Positions 34,195-45,965 are shown, counted from the first letter of the stretch. The stretch: DNA of 64,000 nucleotides from Prionace glauca (GCA_037974335.1 CM075760.1:62502515-62566514); one strand, 5' to 3'. The notes: generated by a model from the letters alone, not told the origin. Translations and numbers: made by a program.

Positions 34195-34470
34195 AAGGCC
34201 GATACAATAATCGAAGGAGAGAGATGAGTAGAGAGGAACAGATGGAGAGGCAGAGAGATAAGCAAGAGAAAAGGGAATGACAGAAATGAGGCAGTGACAG
34301 GGTGATAAATAGCGGGGGCAGACATAGAGATAAGTGAGGGAGAGACGGGAAGGAGATAGATGATGATATGGTGAAGGGAACAGTTGCAGATATGTAGGGA
34401 TAATACAGAGGGAGACACAAAGAGAGACAAACGAACAGATGACAAGAGAAACAGAGATAGACAGTGACAG
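34195..34470. repeat. GA-rich simple repeat
   Basis: Imperfect AGAGA/GATAGA units over about 270 bases. Open frames on the minus strand here are repeat artefacts. Confidence 0.9.
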
Positions 34471-35195
34471 AAAAAAAAGGATCTAACTTGAAAATCAATG
34501 GCCTAAATCCAATCAGAATTCCAGAAAGGGAAAGAAAATAATTTAATTTAGAGCGTGATGCCAGCAGGGAGATTTCCGAGAACCCCCTAAACACCCTCAG
34601 AGTGAAACCAGTGTCACTATTACATTGTGATCCTGCCCCTGTCCCTGCAGTAAACACGCACATGCAGTGAGGCAGCCCCATCTGGCGGCGATCTGAGGTA
34701 ATTTATTATTTCCTGGAAAACCACCCAATTCCCAGAATATGGAAGGAAGTTACTGCATTAGTTTTAAGCTTATGTTTATTAGTGTCACAAGTCTGGACTA
34801 ATAAATTCTGAGTTTCTCTTTTGCTGCAGGTTTGGAAGCCCGAAGTGCCTACTCCTGTATTGTAACTTCCATTCTTCTTTGTTTTTTGCTGATGTAACGT
34901 GGGAAACACAGCAGCAAAGTCCACTGAGCAAGAATCTCGTGCCCGCCCCCACACAAAATAAAGTAATGAGAGAAATAAACATACACTGATTTTTGTGGTG
35001 TTAAATGAGGGTGAACAAAATCTGGTTTTAATATTATGACATTGCATTTGAGGGGGCAAATACAGAACGTTGTTTAGCATTTCATCCAGTCTATGGACCA
35101 CGCCTGAGTTCAGGACTCCTTCTGCACTGACAACACGGAACGCTAAATTTTGTGCCTAAATACACGGAGGATGGGATGTTGAACGTGGGATTTCC
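34471..35195. other. Intergenic, short SINE-tail scrap
   Basis: Only 34762-34798 is recognised (ttattagtgtcacaagtc, the reverse tail of a V-SINE subfamily). The rest has no recognised feature. Confidence 0.35.
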
Positions 35196-35310
35196 AAGGT
35201 CGTGTATGTGCGTGTATGTGTGAGTGGGAGTGAGAGTGAGAGAGAGATAAAGAGAGACAGACAAACAGATAAAGTGAGACGAAGAGACAGACAAAGAGGT
35301 AAAGTAGAAC
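35195..35310. repeat. GT/GA-rich simple repeat
   Basis: 'tgcgtgtatgtgtgag' followed by GAGAGA and GACAGACA units. Confidence 0.9.
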
Positions 35311-35375
35311 ATAGAGACAGCAACAGCTACACACTGGGCCACTTTGACCGTCCTAGGAAATATTTCTTATTTTTT

Positions 35376-38139
35376 CTACTGTTTAAAGCTGCCAGTCAGC
35401 ATGGTGTATGGACAGATCAGCAACTTCTTCAGCTCCTTTCTGAACTTGTGCTGGGCCACCGCATAGATGAAGACATTGTTGCAGGAACTGAGTGTCTGGA
35501 GCATGTTGGCTGCCTCTTGAAAGATATAGTCTGCGTTATTGAAACTCAGGCTGGTGAGGTAACCCGCACCTGCGAGCCGAGCGTAGAGGAAATGTCCAAC
35601 GTAGGTAGCCCATAGGAGAAGAAAACTGAGCGAGATGGCGAAGAGCAGGACAATGGACCTCCTGCGGTTTTCCATCTCCGGATCTCCCTGGTTCTCGGTG
35701 CCTCGGAGTCTCCTGCGGGCTCTACTGGCCACTAAGATGTGTCTCACAGTCAGGGCGTTGAGTAGCAGGATCAGGAGGAATGGAAGAAGCGGGGTTAAGA
35801 TTTTGTCCAGCCAGTCATAGGCCAGCCAGGCTGACGATGTGTAGAAGGCAACCTTCATATCGCAGAACCAGGGCACCCCATCCAGGATGTATAAAGGCTG
35901 GTAGACAAAGTAGTAAGGGAAGTTTTCCATACAGCTGAGGGCACAGACTATTCCTATAACCCACAATGCTGTTTTCTCGGTGCAGTATCTGGTCTTCAGG
36001 CTCTGACAGCAGATGGCGACGAAACGGTCGATGGTGAAAGCCACAGTCAACCAAACTGAACCATCCCGAGTGGCAAAGGCCAGCAAGGCGCTGGCTCTAC
36101 AGGTGGGGGTGGTGGATAGGACACTGTTAGAAAAGTAGATGCGACCGATCCGATTGAGGATGACGGCAGAAATGATGACCAGGAAATCACTCACCGCAAT
36201 CGCCACCAGGTAGTAGGTGATGCACCGGGAGAGTCCACACCGTCCTCGGCATAAGATTACAATCGCCAACAAGTTGGCTGTGAGAGGTAAAAAAATAGTG
36301 AAACGTTACAGAGCGGAATCTAAACACCAGTTACTGACTCATCCAATCAATTACCAAATCCGTCCTGATCTCACCCTTTGCCTCAGACTGCCGCAGTTGG
36401 TGTTCGTTCAATATCCAAAGCTGAACTAAACATGTGTCATTGTAGAAAACATTGCAATCTGAGCTCGCCACAAACTCTGTATCCTGGTCAGCTCGTGGTT
36501 AGTTACCCAACTTCAGCTCATTCGGAATAATTACCACTGATGCCGTTGTTCATAACAGGCCCAGTACATTAATCAAGTCTATGCTCGCTGATCTTTACTG
36601 ATTCCCAGCACAGAAGTGTCTCGTTTTTAATAATCTCACCCTCATCTGTCAATGCCTTCATAGTATCTTCATCCCAGGTCCTTGTAGCTTCCTGCAGCTT
36701 ACCTTCAACTCTGTCCCCTTGGGTGTCCCTGATATTTATCCCACCATAGTTGCATCTTTAGCTGCCGAGGCCCTAATATCTGGAACTTCCGCTCTCAACG
36801 GTTGTTTCTCGCCACCTCTCTTTAGGACTTGTATTGTAACCTAACTCTTTGATCAAATTTTGTATGAAATATCTACTTATGTCCTTCGGTTTTAAATGTC
36901 TTTGTGAAAGGTCCCCCCATAAGTACTGCAGTGGCTAGAGAAACAAAAGCAGCTTTACCTTTTCCACTGGCAATCAGAGATGAGTAATAATGGGCGGCAT
37001 GGTGGCACAGTGGTTATCACTTCTTCCTCACAGTGACAGGAACCCGGGTTAAATTGCGAGACACTGTGTGGAGTTTGTATGTTCTCCCCGTTTCTGCATG
37101 GGTTTCCCCTGGGCAGTCCTATTTCCTCCCACAGTCCAAAGATGTGAGTGTTAGGTTAATTGGCCATGCTAAATTGCCCCTTTGTGTCAGGGGTACTAGC
37201 AATGTAATTACGAGGGATTAAGGGGATAGGGCTGAGTGGGATTATGGTCGGTGGAGACTCGATGGGCCGAATGGCCTCCTTCTGATACTTCGGTTCTAAA
37301 TGTTGACCTTGCCACAGACACCCATAAAAATATCCAAACGAGAAATCAAATGTAGAAATTTATCAGCACAAGTAAAACGTGCATCACAGATTTAAACTCT
37401 TGAGTGTCCATTCATCCGATTGAAACCTTTCCTTAATTAAATCCTATGACTACATTAATACTGGGGGCTGCCCAGTATTGTATACCAATTGTATACAATA
37501 CCAATCATGGTATTGTAACTATTCAGTCATTGCAGCTGCCGCACTGCAAATTCTTGTGATCACGATATGATTTTTCTTTAATATCGGATTTCATCTAATT
37601 CAAAGAATGCAATGTAATAGTTAATTCACCAATAAATCACGGCATGAAAATACATGGTACTTCTCTGTTACGCGGTATTGTTCCAAAATTGCATTCAGAA
37701 CACCAGCGAATTTTGCTACCTTTAATGAAAGTCAGAGTTAAACAATATAACAGATGCAAAGTCATCAATTATAGTTCAAATTAGGCTACCCAGTTAAATG
37801 CATTTCTACCTTTGTGCAGCATATTAAGTTGAATAATATCTTGGAATGTTCTATGACTCAATCAAGTAAAGCATAGAATTTACCATTATACGGTATAATA
37901 TCAAATAAGGCACCTATATACAAAGGTCAGTACCCCGTTGGAGTCCCTTAAACTCATTAGTGCTAAATAGAATAATTAGCCCGTTCCTGAAAGAGAAGAT
38001 ACCCAAATTATTGGGTTTTTTTAGAAACGAAACAATGTAAATAACTTTTTTTTGAGATTTGTCTCTTACCAGGGACACCAATAGCAGCAAGAATAGGATA
38101 GTAAATGGCATAGAAGAGACCTTTCGCTGGCCCATGCAT
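35376..38139 (-). CDS. GPR139-like G-protein-coupled receptor, two exons
   Basis: Exon 2 is 35376-36277. The first exon is short and lies far upstream at 38070-38139 on the minus strand: ATG, then 'HGPAKGLFYAIYYPILAAI' and GVP, ending in a gtaagag donor. Both sides are phase 1 and the join restores TM1 (GVP-A-NLLAIVILCR). The product is about 323 residues with seven hydrophobic segments. Marks: 'RGRCGLSRCITYYL' in loop 1, 'GSVWLTVAFTIDRFVAI' at TM3, 'RYCTEKTA' in loop 2, 'NNVFIYAVAQHKFRKEL' at TM7. The 1.8-kb intron holds a V-SINE. It clearly belongs to the same family as the gene at 23.4 kb but differs widely from it, so the two are not a recent pair. Frame intact. Confidence 0.87.
36992..37300 (+). 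mobile_element. V-SINE (HE1-like), near full length, in receptor intron
   Basis: Head 'gggcggcatggtggcacagt', then the V domain (gtgtggagtttgtatgttct, cctcccacagtccaaagatg), then the tail (gactcgatgggccgaatggc). It lies antisense to the receptor gene inside its intron. Confidence 0.85.
37301..38069. other. Intron sequence, no other feature
   Basis: AT-rich remainder of the receptor intron, with a direct repeat 'attgtataccaattgtata' near 37476-37500. Confidence 0.4.
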
Positions 38140-40175
38140 CGCCTCTCAGGAACTAAAGGGTTTTCAGAAGCTTAAAACTCTTCTCTGCGACACATTCAAA
38201 GAGGCCCTCATTTATTCTGAATGAGAGTCTCTGGAGGGACAATTAGGTAACAACTTGCTCCTTCGTCACACTTCAGTAAACAAACAGATTAACTCACCAC
38301 TTCATGTGTTCCACTTGCCAGAACGGCAGCGTGGATAATTACATTTTGCATTTGGGCCGATTGAGGACAACAGATTTTGTGTTTTGCCTATCTCCACAAA
38401 ACCATGGCTTTGTGTCCCCTTCAAGTGGAATGGATGGCGGTAGACACTGAACTGTCGTCCGATATTTAACCAAATATTGTCACTTCCAATCTCTGACACA
38501 CTACCAACTGTTGACTGTTTTCTGGTGCCAGATCAGCTCTTGCATTTGGTTTATTCATCAGTGTATAATGCTCCCAAAGTATTTCAGTGAACTATTACAA
38601 ATCACGACCAGCTCACATGGAGGGAGGGAGTCTCTGCAGCTGGAGATAGTTCCATTTAAATTCTGGGCCATATGGAAACTATGCAATGCTTCCTTTGTCC
38701 AGCTGAGCTACAAAGGCAGTGAAGGTCTCCAAATACTCGCGTTCGGAGTCTCTGATGTCCTCACATTTGTTGAATGGCCCCGTGTAAAATAAACACAAAC
38801 ACCATCGGATGAAAAAAGTTCTGAAACCTGGATTAGAAATATTATCACAAAGTGCACTGGGAACAGAGACACTGTCCATGCAATATATATATAAAAAATA
38901 AATACACTGAAGCGGGAATAGCTGTGACAGAACAGACCATAATTTGAACAGTGTCAGTCATAGTTTGATGCAAAATGAGACATGGTTAACGCAGTAGCAA
39001 TTCAAATAGCGTTATATGCAATAACAAATAGTCAGGGTTAATGCCGTAATTAACGTGTCAGCTAACAGGAATATAGACATGGTCCAATGCAATTATAACT
39101 GGGGCAGGGTCTGGAATATCGAGGTTTCAATAACCGTGGTAGCAAAGTCCACGGGTAGGGGAAAATAGACCAAAACATATCCAGAAACAGAAAATTAAAA
39201 CAGGTTAAAATGAAGAGAATTGGAAATAGAGTCGTAAAAGAGAAGTTAACATGCAAAATCGGAATGAGAGGAAGACGCAGCTGAGACTTACAACAAGAAT
39301 AAAAAGCACAGAAAATTCAGAACCAATGGAAAGGGAAGAGGAGGAAAATAAAAAACGATGAGTGTGATGGATAGAGTTAAAAATCTGGTGAAATCGTAAC
39401 TGAAGTGACTCAGAAATTATGTGAAACGGCTTCTGTTTTAACTTGAATCAGATTTCCTTGATAGAACGCAGAGAAAAGGTTACAGCGCAGGAGAGGCCAT
39501 TCAGCAGTTAGCAGAAAATGGTCAGCTCAATGCTTTAACTCCGAGATGAATTTCATGTTTCCCGTCAGAATGAAACGGCTGAAATGGTAGATGCCTGTTT
39601 TTCTCCATAACTTCTGGTCTACCTGATGCTGACAAACAATAGTAAAAGGTTCCAGGGCTGCAACTTTCTTTGCTTTTTGTACTGCCAATTTCTAACCAAA
39701 CTGAGCTTCAGCCCCTGTAGCTCTATATTTAACCCCTCCATCTCTGACATCTCTCCAGTCAGACAACCCTGTGAGATATCGGTACTGATCTTATTGTGGC
39801 ATCATGAGCGTTCCACAGGCAACATGAGTTCCATCTATAAATTCTCATCTTGAACATTTCCATTGAAATTTCAAGGCAAGCAGAGCTTTTTGAGCAGAAT
39901 GGTTCAGATTCCCATCCCCTTTGATGTGAACAAGTTGTTTCTGATTTCACTACAGAGCTTGTCTATTAAACATTGACTGAATACAGGGGGTGAATGTGAG
40001 AAGCTGAAGTTTCCAGTTGAAGAAGTTCCCAGTGTCTCTGAGCAGCTGAACTGGGGAAGCCTTTGGACAGAGACAATGCTGCTGCTATTCGCCTTCCTGG
40101 CCACCAGGGGTCGCTGTAACACTCCCAGGCACTACACCACCCAGTGTCACCTCTTGCCCACTCCGGCCCGGCCGC
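38140..40175. other. Intergenic, largely unrecognised
   Basis: No V exon, receptor exon or tRNA found. A minus-strand frame at 38692-38784 (ending 'LDKGSIA' and a stop) looks protein-like but matches nothing I know. Confidence 0.35.
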
Positions 40176-40177
40176 TG

Positions 40178-40245
40178 CTCATTAGTGTCACATGTAAGGC
40201 TCACATTAACACTGCAATAAAGTTACTGGGAGAGAGATAGAGACA
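40178..40245 (-). mobile_element. V-SINE tail scrap
   Basis: 'attagtgtcacatgtaaggc' and 'attaacactgcaataaagtt' are the reverse tail of a V-SINE subfamily; a similar scrap is at 42148-42195. Confidence 0.55.
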
Positions 40246-40435
40246 CACAGAGACAGAGAGAGAGACGGAGATGTTGGGAAACTTACCAAAGCAGTTTGTG
40301 TCTGCAGTGTCTTTGAGCTTGCCGGGGTGCCAGGGAGAGAATGTCACTGCCTTCACCTCTCTCTCTGCCTCTCTGTATAAAACAATCACCAAATTACAGG
40401 GCACTCAATAGTGTGACCACACAGGATTCATTATC

Positions 40436-40630
40436 AAATCTCTCTCTCTCTCCCTGTCTCTGTTCCTTTCCCTTTCTCTCCTGTCTCTCCCTCTCCCTGT
40501 CACTCTGTCTTTCTGTTTCTCTCTCTCCTTGTCTCTCTTGTCTGTTTTTCTGTCTCTCTCTCTCCCAGTCTGTTTCTCTCTCTCTGTGTCTCTTCTGTAG
40601 TAGATGGGAGACAGAGACAGGGAGGGAGGG
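40436..40630. repeat. CT/GA simple repeat
   Basis: CTCTCTCTCCCTGTCTCT units over about 170 bases, then GGGAGGGA. Frames on both strands are artefacts. Confidence 0.95.
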
Positions 40631-40749
40631 TAAGAGGGAGGGATGGAAACAGCTGGAGGTGTGGGTTAGATGCAGGGGGAGAGACACAGGCTGTTAGAGG
40701 GAGGGGGGCCTCAGTGAGGGACAGGGGCTCCAGTTGAATTGTGATGGTC

Positions 40750-40990
40750 TTGGGGGATTGGGGGGGGGGATTTCACTGTCTCAGCCTCTCTCTCCCTCTG
40801 TGTAAACATTTCCCAAATTAAAAAACTCAGTACAGCTGACTGCACCTTGTGGGATCTTCCTGTGCACCACAGGGATTTTGTTTTAAAAAAGGGTTTGCTG
40901 TGTTTTAAGGAGTAGTTCCAGCTTTCCTGGATATTTGGGACAATGCAGACACACAGGGTGGGGAGTGGGAAAGAGGGCTCACAGCAGGTG
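40750..40990. repeat. Tandem-type duplication, copy 1
   Basis: Matches 41510-41760: 'ctgtctcagcctctctct', 'aaacatttcccaaattaaaa', 'tgtgcaccacagggattttg', 'gggacaatgcagacacacag'. No gene in it. Confidence 0.75.
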
Positions 40991-41214
40991 AGAGCGTGGG
41001 GTGACTGTATCCTATCTGATTCAGATTCACTTTGCTGCTGCTGTGGGATCTTGCTATGCACACACTGGGCCTCTGACCTTTGCCCCGCACTGCGACAGCG
41101 ACCACACATTTTACTTTGAAACGAGATCTGGCTCAGGGACCGCAGAGTGGGGTTCAAGGTAAAAGCTGGAAAGGGGGTTGGGTAAATTCGAGCACTTTAA
41201 TCTCCGAGGCATCG

Positions 41215-41325
41215 TAGGCTACGGAGCAAGTGCTGGGGAATGGGAGGAATATAGATTCGGATTTGATGGGCCAGCATTGAGCTGGTGGGCCGAAGGGCCT
41301 GTTTCTGTGCTGTCTGACTCCAGAT
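41215..41325 (+). mobile_element. Retroposon tail fragment
   Basis: 'atagattcggatttgatggg' and 'gtgggccgaagggcctgttt' are the 3' end of a SINE/LINE family. Confidence 0.5.
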
Positions 41326-41509
41326 TCTTTTCTCTCTGTTTTCCCAGGAATTTCTATTTGGATTCGGGGGCGGGGGGTATAGAATTTCCCTGTCTCTGTC
41401 TCTCCAGTGTTCTTCCCAATCCCTGCACCCCCTCCCCTCTCCCCACACATTCCCATCTATATTTCATCTCTCAATAAAATATGAAAGAAAACCCCAATGT
41501 GAATTGTTG

Positions 41510-41760
41510 TCAGTTTAATTTCTGTCTCAGCCTCTCTCTGCCTCACTCTCTCTCTCTCTGTATAAACATTTCCCAAAGTAAAAAACACTCCACACAGCTG
41601 ACTGTGTCCTGTGGGATCTTGCTGTGCACCACAGGGATTTTGTTTTAAAAAGGGCGGGGGGGGGTTTCTCAGAGGGAGGTTAAAAACTTTCAAGGGACTG
41701 TGGGGAATTCTCCAGACTTGGGACAACACACACACAGGGTGGGGGTTTGGGGGGGATGTG
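41510..41760. repeat. Tandem-type duplication, copy 2
   Basis: Second copy of the 40750-40990 segment, about 760 bases downstream, with a few percent to 10 percent difference by eye. Long G and A runs flank it. Confidence 0.75.
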
Positions 41761-42868
41761 TACTGGGGGGCTGGGCAGTGAGATATTCTGATATTCCCAA
41801 CAAGGGCCAGAGGTCTGAGTGTTTAAACATATTAAACTGTTCAAACAGAGACAGGCAGAAAGCCCTGAGGGTTCACAGCTCCCTGGAAATGCAAAGGCAA
41901 CTCCCATTGCCCCAAACAGCAGCAAGATGTGAACTGGAAACCCCTTCCCTCAGCTTGTTACACACTGACCTTTCCACAACCCCCAACATGTTTCCAAACA
42001 CTCCCTGTAGTTTCTTCAAACTTTCTATCAAACTGTCTGTGCATTCTGCTCAATACTGACCCCCCCTCTCAATCTGGCACTGACCTGGGCTCTGAATTCA
42101 CACAGAGTCACAGATAGAGTTTAAAGTTTAAAGTTTTAAAATGTATTTATTGCTGTCACAAGGCTAACATTAACACTGCAATGAAATTACTGAGAGAGAG
42201 AGAGAGAGACAGAAGTCCTAAATAAAGAGACAGAAAGAGATAATTTAAACATTTTCTGGTATTTTAATATATTTCTCTCTCTTTTCCCCATGAATTAATA
42301 TTGAGATTTTACTGAGAGACAGTGTAACTGAGAAGGGGGAATCCTGGGTTCTCGTGCTCTTTAATTTAAACATTTTCTGGTATTTTAATGAATGATTTTC
42401 TCTTCTCCCCAGGAATTTGAATTTTGAAGAATGCAATGGGACTGGGAATCCTTGGACAAGGGGCTTTTCTCCAGAGGAGGATGGATGGACTGAGTCCTGT
42501 TCTATAGGCCACACGCGAGTTGTTGTCTCTTTATTATCCCCAATCCAGGTTTAATTTTAATCTCGCTTCCTCGGATGAACCAGTTCTGGTTAGATTGCGG
42601 GGGCGGGGGGGGGGGGGGCTGGAGTTTAAAACCCTGAGGTTAAAATATCGTGGCTTTGTAATGTGTTCTCCTTGTCACCAAGTGTTGAATATCAGGGTCT
42701 GAATTCTTCCAGTATGCCTAATAACAGGTGGTGAGAACAGAACAGGTTCCTGGTCACTCATACTGCAGGAGGTAATGAAAGCCACTACAGTAATTTGTCA
42801 GGCATAATCATGAGCAATCTAATGGAAATCTGTGGTCACCTAGCGCCACGTCAAGGCATGATGCCTGG
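41761..42868. other. Intergenic, low-complexity-rich
   Basis: Holds GA repeats (42193-42212), a V-SINE tail scrap (42148-42195), a direct repeat 'aatttaaacattttctggta' (42243 and 42363), and a G run (42599-42620). No gene seen. Confidence 0.4.
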
Positions 42869-42919
42869 AGAGTTCACTCTCTAAGTCTCCTGGAACAGGA
42901 GACTTAGAGAGTGAACTCT
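42869..42919. repeat. Perfect 24-bp inverted repeat, 3-base loop
   Basis: Arms 42869-42892 (agagttcactctctaag...) and 42896-42919 are exact reverse complements around the loop 'gaa'. A transcript would fold into a perfect 24-pair hairpin. No transposon ends or gene are seen at it. Confidence 0.9.
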
Positions 42920-44095
42920 ATAGAGCGTTGTATCCTAATGTCATTGGGTAGCCTGAGTACGACGTTCAAGACAATATAGATCGTCAATATGGCTCCTCAA
43001 TGTAGCAGAAAGAGAGCGAGGATGGGTGAAAAGACAGAAAGAGAGAGAGAGGTGTCCAGTATTTGGTTCAAATTTGCGACAAGTTCAATGTAACCGGCAC
43101 ATGTTTGAATTCCCCAATCCCTTTACTCCAGGATCAGAGTGATGAGAATTTCTGATTGAGAATTCCTACTGCCTCCTGCGGTGATGAAGTTTGTAACATC
43201 ACCACAACTATAGGCATATGGATAACATTGGAATAGTTTAGGTTAGACGGTCATTAGATTGGTCCCACTGGCCGGCACAACATCGAGGGCCGAAGGGCCT
43301 GTACTGCGCTGTAATGTTCTATGTTCTACACTGAAAATGAAATTCCTTAGGTTCGCAAGTCCCATTTGACCTCTGGAGTCTGTGAAAGGCGCTACATCAT
43401 TAAAAGTACGATCTCTTTTTTCGACGGATACCTGTTTGCACAGGTTGCGTTCATTGCCTTCCTGATTCCACGGGAACCAATAATGTTTAGTTTTAATTTC
43501 ATTTTCGTTATTTCAGTTAGTTTTGCCCAGATCGGGTTAATGAGTGGACACCACTCCCCGAGACTTCCCGAATTCTGTCTCCAGTCCCTTCAGAAATTCT
43601 TTCCACTCCAGGAGACATCAGCAATCTATCCGGAACAAAACTCCGGGAACTTACCGAGGAGACAGCGCAGTGTTTAGAAATGCTGCACCGTCAGATCTGT
43701 CAGCCTCTCGATGACCTGTTAAATCTGGGGTACCGTCTTCCCTCTCAGGTGGAGGTGCCACATGGTCACTGTTTCCAAAAACAGCAAGAGAAACACCCTG
43801 TTCGGTATCTGTTCACCAATCACAATGACTGACACAGCCAGAGCACTACAATATTACTGAATGAAATAATATCATTGTGAGTCCAAAAATAGCTGCTGTG
43901 TTTATTACATAAAACACTTCGGGACATTAAAATTTACAAAAATATTCTCAAGCTCATTCTTTTAAGTGTCTCGATGTTTTAATTTTGCAACATATTTGTT
44001 ATTAATCAAAATATTCTCAGTAAAAGATTGAGAAATCACCACGATTTCAGGTTTCATTTCAGACTCACTCTGATCACAATGTTTGCCTCACGCTC
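42920..44095. other. Intergenic with one retroposon tail
   Basis: 43234-43328 is a SINE/LINE tail (gagggccgaagggcctgtac ... tgttctatgttct). Otherwise nothing recognised downstream of V gene C. Confidence 0.4.
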
Positions 44096-44119
44096 CGTTA
44101 TGTTGCGTGAGGCTCTGAG

Positions 44120-44158
44120 AGTTTTTGTACAGGTTCAGCCCAGCTCTGTGTCTCTGTG
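44120..44158 (-). other. 23-bp RSS of V gene C (variant heptamer)
   Basis: On minus: heptamer CACAGAG (44152-44158), 23-base spacer, nonamer ACAAAAACT (44120-44128). The sixth heptamer base is A instead of T; the essential CAC is kept. It may recombine less efficiently. Confidence 0.9.
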
Positions 44159-45029
44159 GGTCTCAGTGCGCAGTAATACACCCCGGAGTCTGTCAGCTCT
44201 GTTTTAGAGACTTGCAGCGGGACGGTGCGGGTTGTTTCATTGAGCTCCGCTGAAAAACGGTCCCCTGGGGATGTCTCTGTTTTGTCGCTGTTTCTATATC
44301 TCCTCAGCAGAAACTCCATGGACCCGCTGGAATGCTGTCGGTACCAGAATAAATAAGGAGTGCTGGTACTCGTTGCTGTGTAATTACAGAGTAACTGAAC
44401 AACATCTCCTTCAGTGACGGTGACTGCAGCCGATGTCTGTGAAACAGAATCTCCTCCACAATGTCCTGTAAGAACGCAAAGAAATATTAAACTAAACAAT
44501 GCCACTTTACTCTGTCTCCCCCACCTACCCGCATCCCCCACCGAATCTTAAGCAATAATCTCAGAAAGAAATCACACAGAGCAACAAAAATATATTTCAC
44601 AGTTCAGCGGCTGGAAAGGGAAAGTGGTTGTGGCGATTAACTAAAGTTTCTACCATAAACTTTCTGTTCTTTCTAACGAGATCAGTTTCTCGCCTTCAGT
44701 TCCTGTAATTGGTAACTGCTCTCGGTCAGTCTTTTTGAAGTGTGGTGTTTGCCAAAGTTATTCACTGGTTTCAACCTGAGCCCAACTCAATCTCTCTCAT
44801 TCCATGGGGAATTTTGCCTAATCACAACAGTGTTGAGAACCTGATAATTTTTCGATGTTGAGATCAATCCATTCCCTGACCACACACCCTCAGCCCCTCG
44901 CACTGAGCGAAACGCAGGATAGAATGTAGTTTATGGCAAAGATGTGTAGCACAGAGTGGATCAGTTTGTGAACCTACCGGTTAAAAGTGCTGCCGCTGTG
45001 AGGAATAAATGCAGAGTAAAAGGAGACAT
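44159..45029 (-). CDS. T-cell receptor V gene C (alpha/delta-type)
   Basis: Minus strand. Leader exon 44978-45029 (MSPFTLHLFLTAAALLT plus one base, gtaggt donor); V exon 44159-44465 after a ttacag acceptor, phase 1. Domain marks: 'GDSVSQT', first Cys in 'DVVQLLC', 'LFWYRQHSSGSMEF', 'RFSAELNETTRTVPLQVS', 'DSGVYYCALR'. The frame is open and an RSS follows. It differs strongly from genes A/B and D/E, forming its own subgroup. Its orientation is opposite to A, B and D, so joining to the same J segments would need inversion if they are joined by deletion. It is likely functional; the leader has a hydrophobic core suited to a signal peptide. Confidence 0.92.
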
Positions 45030-45145
45030 GTTTGTAGAGAGCTCGCGGCGAATTTGACCAGAATGGGTTGAATCTGAAGTTTTTTTAGTCAAGAGCGGAA
45101 GAGATCGAGTCAGATCCCGGCCCCTGTTGATTGGTTTACTGCTGA

Positions 45146-45170
45146 AAATGTCATCAAATGACATCCAATC
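45146..45170 (-). promoter_or_regulatory. CRE/decamer-like and CCAAT sites of V gene C
   Basis: On + 'aatgtcatcaaatgacatcc' with an overlapping 'ccaatcag' lies about 120 bases upstream of the leader of the minus-strand gene. 'aatgacatcc' matches AGTGAYRTCA at 8 of 10. Weaker than in genes A and B. Confidence 0.4.
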
Positions 45171-45690
45171 AGCTTCAAGTTTCTATGTACTTCAATGCAA
45201 CCAATGATCTCATCGTTCCTTTGTCTGCAATTCATCCTATTGGCGGAGAGAAGTGAATTTGGTCATCCCACGACAGGGGATTACTTTCCCCTTCAACTGT
45301 CATTTCAGGAACCGACTGGTTCCCTGAGTCTTGATGGCTCTGTTCTGACATGGGGAATGACAATATCCGCCCACACAACAACATAACAAGCAGCTTGTTT
45401 TGAAACATGTTTGGGAAAGCAGTTATGGTGGGGGACCATGTTTTTTTTAGAGTTGAGACATCTACTTCATTAGAAGTGATAGAATAATGAATGGCCTAAG
45501 ATATTTCCACACGATGTTCCCTCAATTTGTAACTTTGCAGTGTGAGAAACCCTCTTTCAGAGTGTGAATATAGGTTGAGAACTCGTTTTCCTCCGAACTC
45601 ATTGTGAAAATATTTCTTTGAATAGATTTTTCTTTCTAATTAATGCGGAAAATTAAATATTTTATCATCGATCTAATGAACATATACTAA
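45171..45690. other. Intergenic, no gene recognised
   Basis: Nothing supported between the V gene C promoter and the inverted unit piece. Confidence 0.35.
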
Positions 45691-45714
45691 TGAGTGCATC
45701 TAGAGCATGACAAT

Positions 45715-45965
45715 AAATAATAATCGTCAAGAACAGTAAAAGGACATTGATAGGTTGCAAAACTCTGACGATGGAGATGATGATACGGGGTAAAATCTGG
45801 CTAATAATGGAGTAGATTTTATTTTTTCCACTCACACAAATATTTCCCAATTTGGGTTCAAATCTGGTGCTAAATGATTTTTAAAAAAACTGTCCACTGA
45901 ATTAAGCACAAAACTGTCCGACTTCCAAAGGAGTGGAGGCACTTTTCATTCAGAAAATAGTGATT
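45715..45965 (-). repeat. Inverted piece of the tRNA-Glu unit
   Basis: On minus it reads like 31420-31560: 'aatatttgtgtgagtgg', 'ataaaatctactccatta', 'ccatcgtcagagttttgcaa', 'cctatcaatgt'. It stops before the tRNA-Glu position. A further, inverted copy of the dispersed unit. Confidence 0.6.

Noticed and set aside
34062-34681. 176-codon minus-strand frame rich in Ser, Leu and Phe
   Set aside because: Mostly the complement of a GA-rich repeat; no domain or conserved motif.
38679-38879. Minus-strand frame with a charged, protein-like stretch ending LDKGSIA and a stop
   Set aside because: No acceptor site, family or partner exon could be identified; kept only as a note in the intergenic entry.
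40341-40697. Overlapping frames on both strands
   Set aside because: CT/GA microsatellite artefacts.
43560-43680. Minus-strand donor-like 'ctcctcggtaagttcc' as a V leader exon
   Set aside because: No ATG-led hydrophobic leader precedes it and no V exon lies within 1 kb to the left.
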